The notes beneath the pieces are model-generated. The model was given only the letters and a program-made list of their open reading frames with translations. It had not been told where the DNA came from and made no database searches. From Ameyamaea chiangmaiensis (lineage in GTDB: Bacteria; Pseudomonadota; Alphaproteobacteria; Acetobacterales; Acetobacteraceae), in NCBI RefSeq assembly GCF_025995235.1, contig NZ_BAPT01000036.1, positions 62,001 through 126,000 on the forward strand: a DNA stretch of 64,000 bases, given 5' to 3'. Shown piece after piece: positions 60,793 to 64,000 of this stretch. Made by a program: the position numbers and the translations under genes. The number at the start of each line of letters is the position of its first letter. Position 1 is the stretch's first letter.

Positions 60793-61863
60793 CTACCGGG
60801 TCCGGGGCTTTTCGGCAAGGTTTGCCTCGCCCGTCGGGCCGATTTCATGGCGGACGCCCTGCGGGTCGAGGACCGCGCGGCCTTCGTCACGCAGATACTC
60901 CGGCCCCAGAGGCACCTTGCCGTGGCCACCGGGAATGTCGAGCACATAGGTCGGCCAGGCGAGGCCGGTCACACGGCCGCGCAGGGACGCCAGCAGGGCG
61001 CGCCCCTCGGCGATCGGGACGTGAAAGCGCGCCGTCCCCGGCGCGGGGTCGAGCTGGTGCAGGTAATAGGGCTTGACCCGCGCGGCCACCATGGCCCGCA
61101 GCAACCCTTCCAGCGTCTCGGTCGTATCGTTTACCCCGCGCAGCAGCACCGACTGCCCGATCACCGGAATCGCGCGCGACTGGATACGGCGCAGGGCGGC
61201 ACGCGCCTCGGGGGTGAATTCGCGTGCGTGGTTGGCGTGCAGCACGACCCACATGGCACGGTCGGTCTCCAGCGCGTCCAGCAAAGCCGCGTCCACACGC
61301 GCCGGATCGGCTACCGGCACGCGGGTATGGATGCGGATCGTTTGGATGTGCGGGATCGCCTCCAGCGCACGCATGATCCGGTCCATCCGCCGCGCCGACA
61401 GCATCAGCGGATCGCCGCCGGTCATCACGACCTCGCCGATGGCGGGATGGGCGCGCAGCCACTCGAACGCGCGGTCCAGCGCCGCGTCGTCCAGCAGTCC
61501 GCCGTCCGGCCCCACATGCTCGCGCCGGAAACAGAACCGGCAGTACAGCGGACAGACCAGCAGCGGCTTGAGCAACACGCGATCGGCGTAGCGGTGCACG
61601 ATCCCGGGCACCGGCGACAGCGCCTCGTCGCCGATCGGGTCGGAGCGTTCGGCGGCCGTCGTCAGCAGTTCGGCCGGATCGGGGATCACCTGACGGCCGA
61701 TGGGGTCGTCGGGATGCTCGATCAGGGCGGCGAAGGCGGGCGGGATGGCCGTCGCATACGCCGCCGCCACGTCCTCCAGTCCCGCGCGCGCGGCCTCGGG
61801 CGCAAGGCCTGCGGCGATCAGCTCGTCTGCGGTACGCAGGGTGCGGGGAAAGAGGCGCGTCAT
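60793..61863 (-). CDS. epmB: EF-P lysine 2,3-aminomutase EpmB (KamA family)
   Basis: A 356-residue radical SAM/PLP enzyme converting L-lysine to beta-lysine for EF-P modification. The cluster motif is LVCPLYCRFCFRREHVG (CxxxCxxC). EVVMTGGDPLMLSARRMDRI follows, and the PLP Lys fits AAMVAARVKPYYLHQLDPAP. The short length fits EpmB rather than the longer lysine-fermentation KamA. It is upstream of efp and suhB on the same strand. The ligase EpmA (GenX) is not in the window. Confidence 0.92.
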   Translation of the reverse strand: MTRLFPRTLRTADELIAAGLAPEAARAGLEDVAAAYATAIPPAFAALIEHPDDPIGRQVIPDPAELLTTAAERSDPIGDEALSPVPGIVHRYADRVLLKPLLVCPLYCRFCFRREHVGPDGGLLDDAALDRAFEWLRAHPAIGEVVMTGGDPLMLSARRMDRIMRALEAIPHIQTIRIHTRVPVADPARVDAALLDALETDRAMWVVLHANHAREFTPEARAALRRIQSRAIPVIGQSVLLRGVNDTTETLEGLLRAMVAARVKPYYLHQLDPAPGTARFHVPIAEGRALLASLRGRVTGLAWPTYVLDIPGGHGKVPLGPEYLRDEGRAVLDPQGVRHEIGPTGEANLAEKPRTR

Positions 61864-61954
61864 GGCGGCGCTTTACCGATCTCCGTCGCGTTTGGGAAGG
61901 TTTCGCGCATGATCGGCCCTTCCGCCCGCCCGGGGGCCGTGCTACCGCCGCGAC

Positions 61955-63952
61955 ATGGACGCGCACGCGACCCCGATGGCCGGAGCCCCCGACACGGCCG
62001 CTTTCGCGGAACCCGGCGAAGCACCGTCAGGCGCGGGCGGCTGGCGGCGGCTGGCGGTCGGCGTGATTCGTGCATGGATCGACGTCTGCCTGCGCACCAC
62101 GCGATGGCAGACCGATCTTCATCCCGACGCCTTCGACATTTTGACCGGGCGCACCGGGCAGGGCGGCGTCGTGGCCTTCTGGCACGAGGCGCTGGCCCTG
62201 ACGCCCGCGCTGCGCCAGTGGGCGTACCGGATCAACCCGACGCTGCGCGTGCATGTCCTGATCAGTCGCAACCGGGACGGCCGGCTGATGAGCGACATCG
62301 TGCGCCCGTGGCGCACGCAGGTCATCGCCGGATCGTCCACGCGGCGCGGCAAGGACAAGGGGGGCGCGCAGGCCTTCCGGCGCGCGGTGCAGGCCGTGCG
62401 GGCGGCCGAGGTGGTGGTCATCACGCCGGACGGCCCCAGCGGACCGCCCCATATCGCCCATCCGGGGGCCACGCGCATCGCGCGCGCCGGCAACGTGCCG
62501 ATCGTGGCGATCGGCGCGTCGTGCACCGCCCTGCGCCTGCCGTCGTGGGACAGGATGCTGCTGCCGCTGCCGTTCGGGCGCGGGCGAATCGTCTGCGGGG
62601 CGCCGCTGCCGCCCGACGTGGATGACGCGACGCTGGCGGCCGCGCTGAACACCCAGCGCAAGCGCGCGCGCCCCCGACCGGTCGCGCTCGTCGAGCGTGT
62701 CTGGGGCGTGGCCGGACGCCTTCTGGCCCCCGCGCTGGTGGTGCTGGTACACCGGCGGATTGCGCGCGGCAAGGAGATCGCCGGGCGCCGGCGCGAACGC
62801 ATGGGCATTGCGGACCAGCCGCGACCGGCGGGGCGACTGATCTGGTTTCATGCCGCCAGCGTGGGGGAGACGCTGTCGCTGCTGCCCGTGGTACGCGCCC
62901 TTCTTCAGGGCGACGACGCCGCTGCGCCGCACGTTTTGATGACGACCGCGACCGTCACCGCCGCCAGCCTCGTCGCGCGTGAGGCGCAGGCGCGGGACGG
63001 TCGCCTGATCCATCAGTTCGTCCCGTTCGACGTGCCGCGCTGGGTGAGCCGCTTCCTGCGCCACTGGCGCCCCGATCGCGCCGTTTTCGTCGAGAGCGAG
63101 CTATGGCCCTCCATGCTGCGGGCGTTACGGGCGCGCGGGATTCCGGTCGTGCTGCTGAACGGGCGCATGTCGGCACGGTCATGGCGCTGGTGGCGGCGCG
63201 TGCCAGGCCTGTCGCGGATCGTGCTGGGTGGTTTCGACTGGATCTCCGCCCGCAGCGCCGAGGACGCGCGGCGCCTGCGGGCGCTGGGCGCCACCCGGAT
63301 CGAGGAGCGGGGGGACCTGAAACAAGCCGCACCGCCGCTGGGCGTCGACGCGCGGGCGCTGGAGATGGTGCGAGAGGCCATTGGCGGGCGCCCGCTCTGG
63401 CTCGCCGCCGCCACGCATGAAGGCGAGGAGACGATCGTGGCGGACGCAGCACGGCGTCTGCGCGAACGCTGGCCGGACCTTCTGACCATCATCGCGCCCC
63501 GCCACCCCGGCCGTGGTCCCGCGATCGCCGCCGCACTGGCCGATGGCGGACGCGTTCCGCCGCGGCGCGCCACAGGGGGGCTGCCGCGCGCCGAAGACGT
63601 GCTCTGGATTGCCGACACGCTGGGCGAGATGGGCCTGTTCTATCGGTTGGCCGACATCGTCTTTCTGGGCAACAGCCTACCGCCCGCGACGGGTGGTCAT
63701 AACCCGTTCGAGCCCGCGCAACTGGGCTGCGCGGTGGCCGTCGGCCCCGAAACCGGCAATTTCAACGAGGCCTATGCCCGACTGGGGGACGACGTGGCGC
63801 GCGTTCAGGACTCCGTGTCCCTCGCGCGCTGGGTCGGCGCCATGCTGGACGACCCCGACGAAGTCGCCCGCCGCGCGCACGACAGTCATGCGCGCGTGTC
63901 GGCGGCCGGCGACATCGTCCATCTTTTCGCCACACGTCTGCGCTCGTTCTAG
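61955..63952 (+). CDS. waaA: DUF374 acyltransferase-like / WaaA (Kdo transferase) fusion
   Basis: A 665-residue protein joining two envelope enzymes. Residues about 30-225 are a DUF374 lysophospholipid-acyltransferase-like domain (GGVVAFWHEALALTPALRQW, VHVLISRNRDGRLMSDIV, VITPDGPSGPPHIAHPGA). After an Ala/Arg-rich linker, residues about 245-665 are WaaA/KdtA, which adds Kdo to lipid A precursor: LIWFHAASVGETLSLLPVV with the catalytic Glu, FVESELWPSMLRAL, and GGHNPFEPAQLGCAV near the C-terminus. The WaaA part includes its membrane anchor (LLAPALVVLVHRRIA). lpxK follows directly. Confidence 0.9.
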   Translation: MDAHATPMAGAPDTAAFAEPGEAPSGAGGWRRLAVGVIRAWIDVCLRTTRWQTDLHPDAFDILTGRTGQGGVVAFWHEALALTPALRQWAYRINPTLRVHVLISRNRDGRLMSDIVRPWRTQVIAGSSTRRGKDKGGAQAFRRAVQAVRAAEVVVITPDGPSGPPHIAHPGATRIARAGNVPIVAIGASCTALRLPSWDRMLLPLPFGRGRIVCGAPLPPDVDDATLAAALNTQRKRARPRPVALVERVWGVAGRLLAPALVVLVHRRIARGKEIAGRRRERMGIADQPRPAGRLIWFHAASVGETLSLLPVVRALLQGDDAAAPHVLMTTATVTAASLVAREAQARDGRLIHQFVPFDVPRWVSRFLRHWRPDRAVFVESELWPSMLRALRARGIPVVLLNGRMSARSWRWWRRVPGLSRIVLGGFDWISARSAEDARRLRALGATRIEERGDLKQAAPPLGVDARALEMVREAIGGRPLWLAAATHEGEETIVADAARRLRERWPDLLTIIAPRHPGRGPAIAAALADGGRVPPRRATGGLPRAEDVLWIADTLGEMGLFYRLADIVFLGNSLPPATGGHNPFEPAQLGCAVAVGPETGNFNEAYARLGDDVARVQDSVSLARWVGAMLDDPDEVARRAHDSHARVSAAGDIVHLFATRLRSF

Positions 63953-63955
63953 GTG

Positions 63956-64000
63956 ATGCTGATCGCGCCCCGCTTCTGGTCCGACACACGTGCGCGCGCC
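63956..64000 (+). CDS. lpxK: Tetraacyldisaccharide 4'-kinase LpxK (first codons)
   Basis: Fifteen codons, MLIAPRFWSDTRARA, before the window ends. The APRFW start is typical of LpxK, the lipid A 4'-kinase, and the gene follows WaaA by three bases, a common order in Alphaproteobacteria. An alternative GTG start lies one codon earlier. Confidence 0.65.
   Translation, partial: MLIAPRFWSDTRARA

Overview
The window is GC-rich (about two thirds G+C by eye), densely coded DNA from an alphaproteobacterium. The closest fit is the acetic-acid-bacterium family Acetobacteraceae. The grounds are gene style and local orders: zapA - 6S RNA - 5-formyltetrahydrofolate cyclo-ligase - ymdB-like, and a DUF374/WaaA unit followed by lpxK. 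I could run no database search, so the genus is left open. Most genes are chromosomal housekeeping or envelope functions. No insertion sequence, prophage or CRISPR array was seen.

Layout, left end. 1-2.3 kb is a light-sensing module: a bacteriophytochrome cut by the window edge, a Crp/Fnr-type regulator, and a heme oxygenase that would make its biliverdin chromophore. 2.3-5.5 kb holds a secreted amidohydrolase, a small P-loop kinase and a bile-acid/sodium-symporter family transporter. 5.5-9 kb is a D-amino-acid unit: an Lrp-type regulator diverging from alanine racemase and D-amino-acid dehydrogenase. 9-15 kb has a TonB-dependent receptor with a perfect 31-bp palindrome upstream, an aldo/keto reductase, small lipoproteins and a sodium:solute symporter pair. 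14.9-18 kb is a copper-resistance operon (small Met/His/Cys-rich protein, CopA, CopB). 18-24 kb has a Tat-exported FAD oxidoreductase, a tyrosine phosphatase and a strikingly degenerate PotABCD-like ABC transporter.

Middle. 24.7-30.1 kb is a MarR-controlled FUSC/DUF1656/HlyD/outer-membrane-factor efflux operon. At 31.6-31.9 kb a tRNA-Leu(UAA) gene is split in its anticodon by a 216-nt group I intron. 33-38 kb has an inward-rectifier potassium channel, zapA, a 6S RNA, folate and YmdB-like genes and a DNA photolyase. 38.4-43.5 kb has a GH15 enzyme and then an orphan type VI secretion effector island: prePAAR/PAAR lipase, ankyrin lipoprotein (probable immunity), Eag-type DUF1795 chaperone and a membrane protein of unknown role.

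Right end. 43.5-51 kb holds a YaiI-like protein, an HxlR/flavodoxin divergent pair, a HerA-like ATPase, a flavoprotein, an M29 aminopeptidase and RsmB. 51.3-57.5 kb runs yggS-kup-hemW-tadA-degP on the plus strand. 57.6-64 kb has an alginate-export-type porin, suhB, EF-P with its lysine-aminomutase modifier, a natural DUF374-WaaA fusion and the first codons of lpxK.

The points most worth a second look are the split tRNA-Leu gene, the effector/chaperone/immunity island, the ABC transporter whose ATPase lacks the Walker A lysine, the phytochrome/heme-oxygenase module, the acyltransferase-Kdo transferase fusion, and the palindrome ahead of the TonB receptor.
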